A stretch of 64,000 nt of DNA from Streptomyces sp. NBC_01224 (GTDB lineage Bacteria; Actinomycetota; Actinomycetes; Streptomycetales; Streptomycetaceae): NCBI RefSeq assembly GCF_036002945.1, contig NZ_CP108529.1, forward strand, positions 5,327,001 to 5,391,000. Direction: 5' to 3'. The notes beneath the pieces were generated by a model. The model saw nothing but the letters and a program-made list of their open reading frames with translations, was not told where the DNA came from and did no database searches. Made by a program: the position numbers and the translations under genes. Positions 1-8,185 of the stretch are shown one piece after another. Position 1 is the first letter of the stretch; each line of letters begins with the position of its first letter.

Positions 1-435
1 GTACCGCAGCGCGACGCGCCGCTCGGCGCCCCGGGTGCAGTACGCGGCGCGCAGCCACTGGCTGGTGAGGGCGAGCCGCATCACGACGTAGCCGACGACG
101 CCGACTGTCCAGTCGCCCGCGTCGAAGGCGCGCGGCACCCCGGCGGCGAAGATGAGTACACCGGTGATCTGGACGAACGTGACCACGCGGTACAGCGGGT
201 CGTCGGTGTCGTAGGCCGAGGCGAACCAGGTGAAGTTGACCCAGGCCCACCAGATCGCGAAGAAGACAGCCGCGTAGCTGACGATTCCGGTGGCGGCGTG
301 GCCCTCGGTGACGGCATGCAGCAGCCGCCCGCCGGCCTGCGCCACGGCGACGACGAAGCAGAGGTCGAAGAAGAGTTCCAGCGGGGTCGAAGCGCGATGT
401 CTCTCGGCGCGGCTGCGGGCAGTCATTCCAGGCAT
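1..435 (-). CDS. ltrA: LtrA-like membrane protein, 3' part cut by the window edge
   Basis: The reverse strand encodes MPGMTARSRAERHRASTPLE and continues with LFFDLCFVVAVAQ, FFAIWWAWVNFTWFASAYDT and further hydrophobic segments. This is the N-terminal signature of the bacterial low temperature requirement A (LtrA) family of polytopic membrane proteins, whose biochemical function is unknown. Only about 145 codons are present and the frame runs open off the left edge; full family members are near 400 residues. The start is ATG at 435 or ATG at 426, with no decisive ribosome site. The gene is divergent from pflB and shares its 275-bp intergenic region. Family assignment is firm, function is not. 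Confidence 0.85.
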   Translation of the reverse strand, partial: MPGMTARSRAERHRASTPLELFFDLCFVVAVAQAGGRLLHAVTEGHAATGIVSYAAVFFAIWWAWVNFTWFASAYDTDDPLYRVVTFVQITGVLIFAAGVPRAFDAGDWTVGVVGYVVMRLALTSQWLRAAYCTRGAERRVALRY

Positions 436-506
436 GGGGACCAGCACACCAGACGAGGATCGGCGGCGCCCAGGGGGGCGCGCCCCCGGCGCGGGTCGGG
501 AAATTC

Positions 507-524
507 TTGTGAAAGCATTCACAA
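507..524. promoter_or_regulatory. Rex-type operator upstream of pflB
   Basis: TTGTGAAAGCATTCACAA is a perfect 7+7 inverted repeat with a 4-base spacer. The inner 16 bases match 14 of 16 positions of the Streptomyces Rex operator TGTGAACGCGTTCACA. Rex is known to release such sites when NADH/NAD+ rises under oxygen limitation. The site lies about 190 bp before the pflB start and 70 bp before the divergent ltrA-like start. That it controls pflB is inference. Confidence 0.72.
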
Positions 525-532
525 GCGAACGA

Positions 533-546
533 GGGTCCAAAGTCCT
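533..546 (-). promoter_or_regulatory. DosR/OsdR-like box 1
   Basis: On the reverse strand this reads AGGACTTTGGACCC, matching 11 of 14 core positions of the dormancy regulator consensus GGGACTWWAGTCCC known from mycobacterial DosR. It lies 9 bp after the Rex-type operator. Streptomyces has a homologous hypoxia and stress response regulator (OsdR). Binding is inferred. Confidence 0.45.
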
Positions 547-598
547 CGGAGAAACCACAGGTCAGCGCGGCTATGCCGGACCAGGTCCGTCATCTGAC

Positions 599-612
599 GG
601 GACCTTGGGCCC
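599..612 (+). promoter_or_regulatory. DosR/OsdR-like box 2
   Basis: GGGACCTTGGGCCC again matches 11 of 14 core positions of the DosR consensus. It lies about 100 bp before the pflB start. A weaker GGGACC...GGGCCC arrangement follows at 620-636 but its spacing does not fit. Two such boxes plus a Rex site in one intergenic region suggest combined redox and hypoxia control. Confidence 0.45.
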
Positions 613-710
613 TTTGGCAGGGACCATTGCGGGCCCGGGACTGCGGAAATCGGGAGTGCAATGGACCCAGCGGCAATGAGGCGCACGGACGATCTCGGAA
701 GGTGCGGGCC

Positions 711-2969
711 ATGACGGCGACTGCGGCAGAGGCGACGACGGACAACGGGGCCTGGGACGGCTTCAAGGGCGGGTTGTGGCGCGACGCGATCGACGTCCGT
801 GACTTCGTCCAGCAGAACTACACCCCGTACGAGGGCGACAGTTCCTTCCTCACCGGCCCCACTGCCCGGACCACCGCGGTCTGGGAGAAGCTCCTTTCGA
901 TGTTCCCGGACGAGATCGCCCGCGGCATCCACGACGTGGACGTGAAGACTCCGTCCCGGATCGATGCCTTCGAGCCGGGTTACATCGACGCCGACCGCGA
1001 TCTGATCGTCGGGCTCCAGACCGACGCCCCGCTCAAGCGCGCCATCATGCCGAACGGGGGCTGGCGGATGGTCGAGGGTGCTCTGAGCGCGTACGGCTAC
1101 GAGGCCGACCCCGAGATCAGGGAGATCTACACCCGTCTCCGCAAGACCCACAACGAGGGTGTCTTCGACGCGTACACACCCGAGATCCGGGCCTGCCGTT
1201 CCTCCGGCATCATCACCGGACTGCCGGACGCATACGGCCGCGGCCGCATCATCGGCGACTACCGCCGCGTCGCCCTCTACGGCGTCGACCGGCTGATCGC
1301 AGCCAAGGAGGCCGACAGGGCCGCCCTCGGTGAGCAGTGGCCGACCGAGCACGTCATCAGGGACCGTGAGGAGATCGCCGAGCAGATCAAGGCCCTGAAC
1401 GAGCTCAAGACGATGGCGATGTCGTACGGCCACGACATCTCCGGGCCCGCCCGCACCGGTCGTGAGGCCGTGCAGTGGCTGTACTTCGGCTACCTCGGTG
1501 CCGTGAAGGAGCAGAACGGCGCGGCCATGTCGATCGGCCGCATCGACAACTTCCTCGACATCTACCTCCAGCGCGACATCGAGCGCGGACTCATCACGGA
1601 GGAGCGGGCACAGGAGTTCATCGACGACTTCGTCATCAAGCTCCGTATCGTCCGCTTCCTGCGCACCCCGGAGTACAACGAGCTGTACTCCGGCGACCCG
1701 ACCTGGGTCACCTGGTCGATGGCCGGCATCGGTGAGGACGGCCGCCCGCTCGTCTCCCGTACGACCTTCCGGGCCCTGCAGACCCTCTACAACCTGGGCC
1801 CGGCCCCCGAGCCGAACCTCACGGTCTTCTGGTCGCAGCGACTCCCCGCCGGATTCAAGGAGTTCGCCTCGAAGGTCGCCATCGACACCTCGGCGCTCCA
1901 GTTCGAGTCGGACGAGCTGATGCGCCCGAAGTACGGCGACGACACGGCGATCGCCTGTTGCGTCTCCGCGATGGCGACGGGCAAGCAGATGCAGTTCTTC
2001 GGCGCCCGTGTGAACGTCGCCAAGGCGCTGCTGTACGCGATCAACGGCGGCCGTGACGAGAGGACGGGCAAGCTCGTGGTGAGCGGCTTCGAGCCGGTCA
2101 CCGGCGAGTACCTCGACCACGCGACCGTCGCCGAGCGGTACGACGCGATGCTCGACTGGCTGGCCAGGACGTATGTGCACGCGCTCAATGTCATCCACTA
2201 CATGCATGACAAGTACGCGTACGAGCGCCTGGAGATGGCCCTCCACGACCAGGAGATCCTGCGCACCATGGCCTGCGGCATCGCAGGTCTGTCGGTCGCC
2301 GCCGACTCGCTCTCCGCCATCAAGCACGCCCGGGTCAGGGTGATCCGGGACGGGACGGGTCTCGCGACGGACTACGAGATCGAGGGCGACTACCCTGCGT
2401 ACGGCAACAACGACGACCGTGCCGACGCCATCGCCCGCGGCATCGTCCACGACTTCATGGAGAAGGTCCGCAAGCACCCGGCGTACCGGGGCGCGGTGCA
2501 CACCCAGTCGGTGCTGACCATCACCTCCAACGTCGTCTACGGCAAGAAGACCGGCAACACCCCGGACGGCCGCCGCTCCGGCGCCCCGTTCGCCCCGGGT
2601 GCCAACCCGATGAACGGGCGCGACGAGCACGGCTACATCGCCTCCGCACTGTCGGTTGCCAAGCTGCCGTACGACGACGCCGAGGACGGCATCTCGCTGA
2701 CCAACACCATCACGCCGGACGGACTCGGCCGCACCCCCGAGGAGCGGATCCAGAACCTCGCCGGCGTGCTGGACGGATTCATGGCGAGCGACGGCTTCCA
2801 CATGAATGTCAATGTGCTCGACAAGGCGACTCTCGAAGACGCCATGGAGCACCCGGAGCACTACCCGCAGCTGACCATCCGGGTCTCCGGATACGCGGTC
2901 AACTTCGTGCGGCTGACCCGCGAGCAGCAGCTCGACGTCATCAACCGCACCTTCCACGGCTCGCTCTGA
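711..2969 (+). CDS. pflB: Pyruvate formate-lyase (formate C-acetyltransferase)
   Basis: PflB is a glycyl radical enzyme that converts pyruvate and CoA to acetyl-CoA and formate in oxygen-limited cytoplasm. The 752-residue product is close to the 760 of E. coli PflB. The catalytic cysteine pair is Cys416-Cys417 (AIACCVSAMATG), and the glycyl radical site is Gly727 in RVSGYAVNF near the C-terminus. ATG 711 is chosen because GGAAGG sits at 697-702 and homologues begin close to here; an open extension upstream lacks a ribosome site. The activase gene pflA follows 133 bp downstream. PFL is uncommon in the mostly aerobic streptomycetes. The upstream region holds Rex-like and DosR-like boxes. Confidence 0.96.
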   Translation: MTATAAEATTDNGAWDGFKGGLWRDAIDVRDFVQQNYTPYEGDSSFLTGPTARTTAVWEKLLSMFPDEIARGIHDVDVKTPSRIDAFEPGYIDADRDLIVGLQTDAPLKRAIMPNGGWRMVEGALSAYGYEADPEIREIYTRLRKTHNEGVFDAYTPEIRACRSSGIITGLPDAYGRGRIIGDYRRVALYGVDRLIAAKEADRAALGEQWPTEHVIRDREEIAEQIKALNELKTMAMSYGHDISGPARTGREAVQWLYFGYLGAVKEQNGAAMSIGRIDNFLDIYLQRDIERGLITEERAQEFIDDFVIKLRIVRFLRTPEYNELYSGDPTWVTWSMAGIGEDGRPLVSRTTFRALQTLYNLGPAPEPNLTVFWSQRLPAGFKEFASKVAIDTSALQFESDELMRPKYGDDTAIACCVSAMATGKQMQFFGARVNVAKALLYAINGGRDERTGKLVVSGFEPVTGEYLDHATVAERYDAMLDWLARTYVHALNVIHYMHDKYAYERLEMALHDQEILRTMACGIAGLSVAADSLSAIKHARVRVIRDGTGLATDYEIEGDYPAYGNNDDRADAIARGIVHDFMEKVRKHPAYRGAVHTQSVLTITSNVVYGKKTGNTPDGRRSGAPFAPGANPMNGRDEHGYIASALSVAKLPYDDAEDGISLTNTITPDGLGRTPEERIQNLAGVLDGFMASDGFHMNVNVLDKATLEDAMEHPEHYPQLTIRVSGYAVNFVRLTREQQLDVINRTFHGSL

Positions 2970-3102
2970 TCCTCCCCGATCGTTCCGAGCCGCCTGAACC
3001 GCGCGGCGTCGGGAGCCCATCCCCCGTAGGGCCCCGGCGCCGCGCGCTCCGCACCCGTCGCGCCCGGCCATCGAACGCCCCGTCCGCACAGGAGGCCCTG
3101 CC

Positions 3103-4005
3103 ATGGCCACACTCCTCGACAACATCGACAACATCGACAACACCGGCGACACCGGCGACATCCACAACATCGACAACATCGACAACATCGACAACACCGG
3201 CGACACCGGCGACATCCACAACACCGGCGACATCGGCACCTCCGTCACTCCGGCGGGTGCGGCCACCCGTCGGCCGGTCTCCGGAGCGGTCCACTCCTGG
3301 GACCTGTCGACGGGCGTCGACGGCCCCGGCACCCGCTTCGTCACCTTCCTGGCCGGCTGTCCACTGACTTGCCTCTACTGCCACAACGTCGACACCCTGC
3401 GGATGCGCAGCGGTACCCGGATGTCGGCGGACGACCTCGCCGCCGAGGCGGGCAAGTACACGACGTTCATCCGGGCTGCGGGCGGCGGCGCCACGATCAG
3501 CGGCGGCGAACCACTGCTGCAGCCGGTCTTCGCCGGTGAGCTCTTCCACCGCTTCAAGCACGGGCTGGGGCTGCACACCGCCCTGGACACCTCCGGCTTC
3601 CTGGGCGCCCGCGCCACCGACTCCCTGCTGCGCGACGTCGATCTGGTCCTGCTCGACATCAAGTCCTGGGACCGAGCCACATACCGCAGGGTCACCGGCC
3701 GACCGCTGCAGCCGACCCTGGACTTCGCCCGCCGCCTCGCCGACCTCGGCAAAGAGGTGCACGTCCGCTTCGTACTGGTGCCGGGACTGACCGACGACCC
3801 GGCCAACGTCGACGGTGTCGCCTCCTTCGCCGCCTCCCTCGGCAATGTCTCCCGTGTCGATGTCCTCCCCTTCCACAAGCTCGGCGAGGCGAAGTGGCAG
3901 GCGCTGGGCAAGCCCTTCACCCTGCACGACACCCCGTCACCCACCCCCGAGCAGGCCGCCTCGGCCCGAGAGATCTTCACGTCCCACGGACTGTGGGCCG
4001 TCTGA
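3103..4005 (+). CDS. pflA: Pyruvate formate-lyase activating enzyme (radical SAM)
   Basis: This enzyme uses a 4Fe-4S cluster and S-adenosylmethionine to install the glycyl radical on PflB. The cluster cysteines are Cys86, Cys90 and Cys93 in CPLTCLYCHN, followed by the SGGEPLLQ motif of radical SAM activases. The catalytic part begins around residue 60 (SGAVHSWDLSTGVDGPGTRF). At 300 residues it is longer than E. coli PflA (246) because residues about 6-44 are a low-complexity repeat of NID, NTGD and GDIH units. The start is supported by GGAGG at 3091-3095, seven bases before ATG. It is likely co-transcribed with pflB. Confidence 0.94.
   Translation: MATLLDNIDNIDNTGDTGDIHNIDNIDNIDNTGDTGDIHNTGDIGTSVTPAGAATRRPVSGAVHSWDLSTGVDGPGTRFVTFLAGCPLTCLYCHNVDTLRMRSGTRMSADDLAAEAGKYTTFIRAAGGGATISGGEPLLQPVFAGELFHRFKHGLGLHTALDTSGFLGARATDSLLRDVDLVLLDIKSWDRATYRRVTGRPLQPTLDFARRLADLGKEVHVRFVLVPGLTDDPANVDGVASFAASLGNVSRVDVLPFHKLGEAKWQALGKPFTLHDTPSPTPEQAASAREIFTSHGLWAV
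3118..3237 (+). repeat. In-frame tandem repeat in the 5' end of pflA
   Basis: Nine-base AACATCGAC units and GACACCGGC units are arranged as two nearly identical copies of a roughly 50-bp compound block, followed by a partial third. All units keep the reading frame and encode Asn-Ile-Asp and Asn-Thr-Gly-Asp strings. Such arrays change copy number by slippage, so the length may vary between strains. Confidence 0.9.
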
Positions 4006-4111
4006 CGCACTGCGAGCCGTCCGACGGGCTACGAGCCGGTCGGACGAACGGGCTCACCCCGCCGAGCCGTAAAACAGGACCAACCACCCCATACGACCCT
4101 ACGGTGACGAG

Positions 4112-5254
4112 GTGACCGAGCCACCAGACGCCTCTGCCGCGCAGCCCGCCCCCGGTGCACGCACTGTCTCCGCCGGAGTGCTCGCCGCCCCGCCGCCCTC
4201 CGGGGCCACCGGGCCCCGGGCTGCCGCGCCCCGGTCCGTCACCGGCCGCGCGACAGCGGCCGGCGCCATCGTCTCCGCCCTGCTGATCCTCGCGATCGTG
4301 TTCGGCAGCAGGCTTCTTGAGAACTTCGACTCCGCTCTTCTTCCGTACGCCGTCGCCACCGTCTTCCTCGCCTTCGGCGTCGCCTACCGCTACACGGTCT
4401 GGGTCTCCGCGCCCGGTGCCCGGCGCCTGTTCAAACAGGGGTGGCGGAGCTTCTTCTCCGTGGCCAACTTCCGCCAGGCCCCAACTGCCCTGCCCAGGAT
4501 GATCGCCACCTATCTGGGCTTCCAGAAATTCCTCGGCGCCCGCTCCTACGCCCGCTGGGCCGCCCACCAACTGATCTTCTGGGGCTGCATCCTCGCCTCC
4601 CTGATCACCTTCCCGCTGACCTGGGGCTGGTTCACCTTCACCTCCGGTTCCGGCTCGGGCCCCGGCTACGAGATGCGCATCTGGGGCTTCAGGATCATCG
4701 GCTTCGATTCCCTGGACATCCTGGGCTGGCTGATGTTCCACGGCCTGGACATCGCCGCCGTGCTCGTCATCCCCGGCGCCTCGTACTTCCTCTGGCGGAG
4801 GATGAAGGACCGCGGCGCCATCACCGGCCAGCGCTTCGCCTACGACCTGGTGCCGCTGATCGCCCTGATCGTCATCTCCGTGACCGGTCTGCTGCTCACC
4901 TTCTCGTCGATCTTCCTGCACGGCGGCGGATACGAATTCCTGGCGATCCTCCACATGGTGTCGGTGGTCTTCACCCTCATCTACATCCCGTTCGGGAAGT
5001 TCTTCCACATCGTCCAGCGCCCGGCCGCGGTCGGCATGCAGCTGTTCAAATACACCGCCCGGCAGAACCAGGAGGTCTTCGGCTGCCGCCGCTGCGAGGA
5101 GCCCATCGACACCGGGCCGTACGTCGAGAACCTCCGCGGCACCATGCGCGACCTCAGCCTCGGCTTCGACGAGTGGGCCGAATACTGCCCGCGCTGCAAG
5201 CGGCTGCTGCGCGGCAGCGCCTATCTCTCCCAGGTGAAGAAGGGCTTCAAGTGA
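4112..5254 (+). CDS. NarI-like membrane protein with C-terminal zinc-ribbon domain
   Basis: The 380-residue product has a Pro/Ala-rich N-terminus (about 1-48), then about six hydrophobic segments, with histidines in FHGLDIAAVLV, LHGGGYEFLAILHMVSVV and GKFFHIVQ that could bind b-type haem. The C-terminal 70 residues carry two CxxC pairs (CRRCEEP and CPRCKRL), as in a rubredoxin-like zinc ribbon. Its stop overlaps the start of the molybdopterin oxidoreductase gene (GTGA), so it is probably the membrane anchor or quinone-reacting subunit of that complex. Start GTG 4112 follows a GACGAGG sequence. Haem binding is inferred, and generic pipelines may call such proteins transporters. Confidence 0.72.
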   Translation: MTEPPDASAAQPAPGARTVSAGVLAAPPPSGATGPRAAAPRSVTGRATAAGAIVSALLILAIVFGSRLLENFDSALLPYAVATVFLAFGVAYRYTVWVSAPGARRLFKQGWRSFFSVANFRQAPTALPRMIATYLGFQKFLGARSYARWAAHQLIFWGCILASLITFPLTWGWFTFTSGSGSGPGYEMRIWGFRIIGFDSLDILGWLMFHGLDIAAVLVIPGASYFLWRRMKDRGAITGQRFAYDLVPLIALIVISVTGLLLTFSSIFLHGGGYEFLAILHMVSVVFTLIYIPFGKFFHIVQRPAAVGMQLFKYTARQNQEVFGCRRCEEPIDTGPYVENLRGTMRDLSLGFDEWAEYCPRCKRLLRGSAYLSQVKKGFK

Positions 5255-7575
5255 CCTCGGATCCGCGAGCAGCCGACCCCCGTACGGCCGTTCCTCTCGA
5301 CCCCTCCCTCGCGCCGCCCGGCACCCGGGCCTTCCGGGACGCGGGAGGTATCCCCGCCGACCGGTGGCACGCCGACCAGGAGGGCGAGACACTCGTCCCC
5401 ACCCACTGCTGCTTCTGCGGGGTCCAGTGCGGGATGTATCTGCGCGTCGACCGCAAAGGCAAGGTCTTCGGCGTCGAACCCCGCAACCACGACATCAACC
5501 GGATGCGGCTGTGCCCCAAGGGCATCAACGCGTATCAGCAGGTCAACCACCCCGACCGGCTCACCGCTCCGCTCCTGCGCCGCTCCCGCGACGAGGACTT
5601 CCACGAAGTCTCCTGGGACGAGGCACTCGACTTCACCGTCTCCGAGATCAAGCGCATCCAGCGGAGTTATGGGAACGACGCCTTCGGGCTCCTCGGCGGC
5701 GCCAGCCTCTTCTCCGAAAAGACTTATCTGGTCGGCAAATTCGCCCGGGTCGCCCTCAAGTCCCGGCATGTCGACTACAACGGCCGGCTCTGCATGGTCA
5801 GCGCCGCGGGCGCCAACAAACTCGCCTTCGGCATCGACCGGGCCGGCAACCCCTTCTCCGACATGCTGCTCACCGACTGCCTGCTGATCGCGGGCTCCAA
5901 CGTCGGCGAGTGCTTTCCCGTGATGACCCAGTACGTGTGGGGAGCCCGGGACCGCGGCGCAAGCCTGATCATCGTCGACCCGCGCCAGACCGCGATCGCC
6001 CGCACCGCCGACATCCATGTCGCGCTCAAGCCCGGCACCGACTCGGCGTTCTTCAACTCCGTACTGAACGTGGTCATCGAGGAGGGTCTGACCGACGAGG
6101 CCTATCTCGCCGCCCACGCCACCGGCTGGGAGGAGGTGAAGGCCAAGGCCGGCGAGTACCCGCCGTCCCGGGCCGCCGAGATCTGCGGCATCCCCGCCCA
6201 GCAGATCGTCCAGGTCGCCCGCGCCTTTGCCCGCGCCCCCAAGGCCATGGCCTGGCACGCACGCGGCATCGAGCACCACTCGCAGGGCGTCGAGAACTGC
6301 CTCAGCGTGATCAACCTCTGCGCCGCCACCGGCCACATCGGCAAGCCCGGCGCCGGTTACGGCACCCTCACCGGCCAGGGCAACGGGCAGGGCGGCCGCG
6401 AGCACGGCCAGAAAGCCGACCTCCTTCCCGGCGGCCGCTCGATCATGAACGAGGAGCACCGCAGGCAGATCTGCGAGATCTGGGGCATCGAGGAGTCCGA
6501 GCTCCCTCCCGCAGGCACCTCGATGATGGAAATGGTCTGGCAGATGCAGCGCCGCGAGATCCGCGGACTGATCGGCATCTGCAACAACCCCTTCGTCTCC
6601 CTTCCCAACTACAAGGTGGTCAAGGAGGGGTACGACGCCACAGAGTTCCATGCCCAATTCGACTTCTTCCTTTCCGAGACCGCTGCCAACGCACATGTCG
6701 TCTTCCCCGTCACCACCTGGGCCGAGGACGAAGGGGTGATGGCCAACGCTGAGGCCCGGGTGGTCAAGCACAACAAGGCCCAGGACCCGCCCCCCGGCGT
6801 ACGGACCGACACCTGGGTGATGTGCGAACTCGCCAAGCGCCTGGGCGCGGGCGACAAATTCGCGTTCGCCGACTCCCGCGAGGTCTTCGATGAACTGCGG
6901 ACCGCCTCCGCCGGCACCGTCAACGACTACTACGGCATCACCTACGAACGGCTGGAGGAGACCGGCGGGATCGTCTGGCCCTGCCCCTCCACCGACCACC
7001 CCGGCACCCCCCGGCTCTTCGAGGACGGGAAGACCTACCACCCCGACGGCAAGATCCATCTGCAGGTCGTCGAGTGGCACCCGCCGATGGACCCGTACGA
7101 CGACGAGCACCCCATGTCGCTGACCACCGGACGCACCGTCGCCCACTTCCTCTCCGGCAACCAGACCCGTCGGCTGGGCGGCCTCGTCGAACAGACCCCG
7201 CGCCCCTGGGCCGAGCTCCACCCCTCCCACGGTTTCCGCAACGGCGAACCGGTCCGCGTCGTCACCCGGCGCGGCAGCGAGGTCTTCCCTGCCCTGGTCA
7301 CCGAGGCGATCCGCCCCGACACCGTCTTCATCCCGTACCACTGGCCCGTCCCCACCGCGGCCAACGCCCTGACCATCGACGCCCTCGACCCCCGCTCCAA
7401 GATTCCCGAGTACAAGGTGTGCGCCTGCCGTATCGAGCACGCCGAAACGATCGACGAGGTCCCCGCACCGCCTGTCGCGCCCGGCCATGTCGCCTACCCG
7501 GAGGCCCAGGTCTCCCGTACCGACCCGCTGCCGCCCACGTCCCCCCAGGGCCGTGGCACCTCGGAGAGGGGCTGA
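5251..7575 (+). CDS. Molybdopterin oxidoreductase (formate dehydrogenase / nitrate reductase type catalytic subunit)
   Basis: This 774-residue protein belongs to the DMSO reductase superfamily. An N-terminal 4Fe-4S site is formed by Cys53, Cys56, Cys60 and Cys88. The probable molybdenum ligand is Cys181 in NGRLCMVSAAG. In selenocysteine or cysteine formate dehydrogenases the ligand is usually followed by His; here it is followed by Met, as in NapA/NasA nitrate reductases. GQGGREHGQKADLLPGG is a pterin-binding-type segment. No Tat signal is visible, so the catalytic subunit is probably cytoplasmic. Start GTG 5251 overlaps the stop of the membrane protein gene. Placement next to pflBA suggests formate as substrate, but the active-site motif argues for caution. 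Confidence 0.85.
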   Translation: MTSDPRAADPRTAVPLDPSLAPPGTRAFRDAGGIPADRWHADQEGETLVPTHCCFCGVQCGMYLRVDRKGKVFGVEPRNHDINRMRLCPKGINAYQQVNHPDRLTAPLLRRSRDEDFHEVSWDEALDFTVSEIKRIQRSYGNDAFGLLGGASLFSEKTYLVGKFARVALKSRHVDYNGRLCMVSAAGANKLAFGIDRAGNPFSDMLLTDCLLIAGSNVGECFPVMTQYVWGARDRGASLIIVDPRQTAIARTADIHVALKPGTDSAFFNSVLNVVIEEGLTDEAYLAAHATGWEEVKAKAGEYPPSRAAEICGIPAQQIVQVARAFARAPKAMAWHARGIEHHSQGVENCLSVINLCAATGHIGKPGAGYGTLTGQGNGQGGREHGQKADLLPGGRSIMNEEHRRQICEIWGIEESELPPAGTSMMEMVWQMQRREIRGLIGICNNPFVSLPNYKVVKEGYDATEFHAQFDFFLSETAANAHVVFPVTTWAEDEGVMANAEARVVKHNKAQDPPPGVRTDTWVMCELAKRLGAGDKFAFADSREVFDELRTASAGTVNDYYGITYERLEETGGIVWPCPSTDHPGTPRLFEDGKTYHPDGKIHLQVVEWHPPMDPYDDEHPMSLTTGRTVAHFLSGNQTRRLGGLVEQTPRPWAELHPSHGFRNGEPVRVVTRRGSEVFPALVTEAIRPDTVFIPYHWPVPTAANALTIDALDPRSKIPEYKVCACRIEHAETIDEVPAPPVAPGHVAYPEAQVSRTDPLPPTSPQGRGTSERG

Positions 7576-7582
7576 TCGCCGC

Positions 7583-8185
7583 ATGATGGGCAGAACGATC
7601 TTCATCGACCCGGGGCGCTGCATCGGCTGCCAGGCCTGTGTCTCCGCCTGCCGGGAATGCGACTCGCACCGCGGCAAGTCGATGATCCACCTCGACTACA
7701 CCGACGAGGGCCAGTCCGTGGCCTCCCTCCCCACAGTCTGCATGCACTGTGAGGACCCGGTCGCTCCGTGCGCCGAGGTCTGCCCCGCCGACGCGATCCT
7801 GGTGACCGCCGACGGTGTGGTGCAGCAGGCCGACACCACCCGCTGCATCGGCTGCGCCAACTGCGTCAACGCCTGCCCCTTCGGCGTTCCGAAGATCGAT
7901 CTGCAGGCGAAGCTGCAGATGAAATGCAACCTCTGCTACGACCGCACCGCCTATGGCCTCGCCCCCATGTGCGCGACCGTCTGCCCGACGGGAGCGCTGT
8001 TCTACGGGACCGTCGAGGAGCTCCAGGCCGAGCGCCCCGGCGTCCAGGTCGCCGACACCTTCGTCTTCGGCCGGAGCGAGGTCCGCACCGGCGTCGCCAT
8101 GGTCGTACCCGCCGACAAGGTCCAGTGGCCGGTGCCCGGCGGTCTTCCTGTCGTCGAGATCAACGGGAAGGACGTCCGGCGATGA
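7583..8185 (+). CDS. Four-cluster 4Fe-4S ferredoxin-type electron transfer subunit
   Basis: This 200-residue protein has four cysteine groups: CIGCQACVSACRECD near the N-terminus, CMHCEDPVAPCAEVC, CIGCANCVNACP, and a last group CNLCYDR with CATVCPTGA. This is the layout of the electron transfer subunits of formate dehydrogenase, DMSO reductase and Hyb-type hydrogenase complexes (FdnH/DmsB/HybA family). It would pass electrons between the molybdenum subunit and the membrane or Rieske partner. ATG 7583 lies just after the oxidoreductase stop and GGAGAGGGG serves as ribosome site. It overlaps the Rieske gene by ATGA. Confidence 0.92.
   Translation: MMGRTIFIDPGRCIGCQACVSACRECDSHRGKSMIHLDYTDEGQSVASLPTVCMHCEDPVAPCAEVCPADAILVTADGVVQQADTTRCIGCANCVNACPFGVPKIDLQAKLQMKCNLCYDRTAYGLAPMCATVCPTGALFYGTVEELQAERPGVQVADTFVFGRSEVRTGVAMVVPADKVQWPVPGGLPVVEINGKDVRR

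Noticed and set aside
620..636. Third DosR-like box
   Set aside because: GGGACC and GGGCCC are present but the spacing is three bases too long for the 14-base core.
3118..3237. CRISPR-like repeat array
   Set aside because: Units of 9 bp with no spacers, in frame inside pflA; a coding tandem repeat explains it.
519..3344. A 941-codon open frame antisense to pflB and the start of pflA
   Set aside because: It is a typical high-GC shadow frame. Its protein is Val/Asp/Arg/Gly-rich without any domain, while the plus strand encodes complete, recognisable enzymes.
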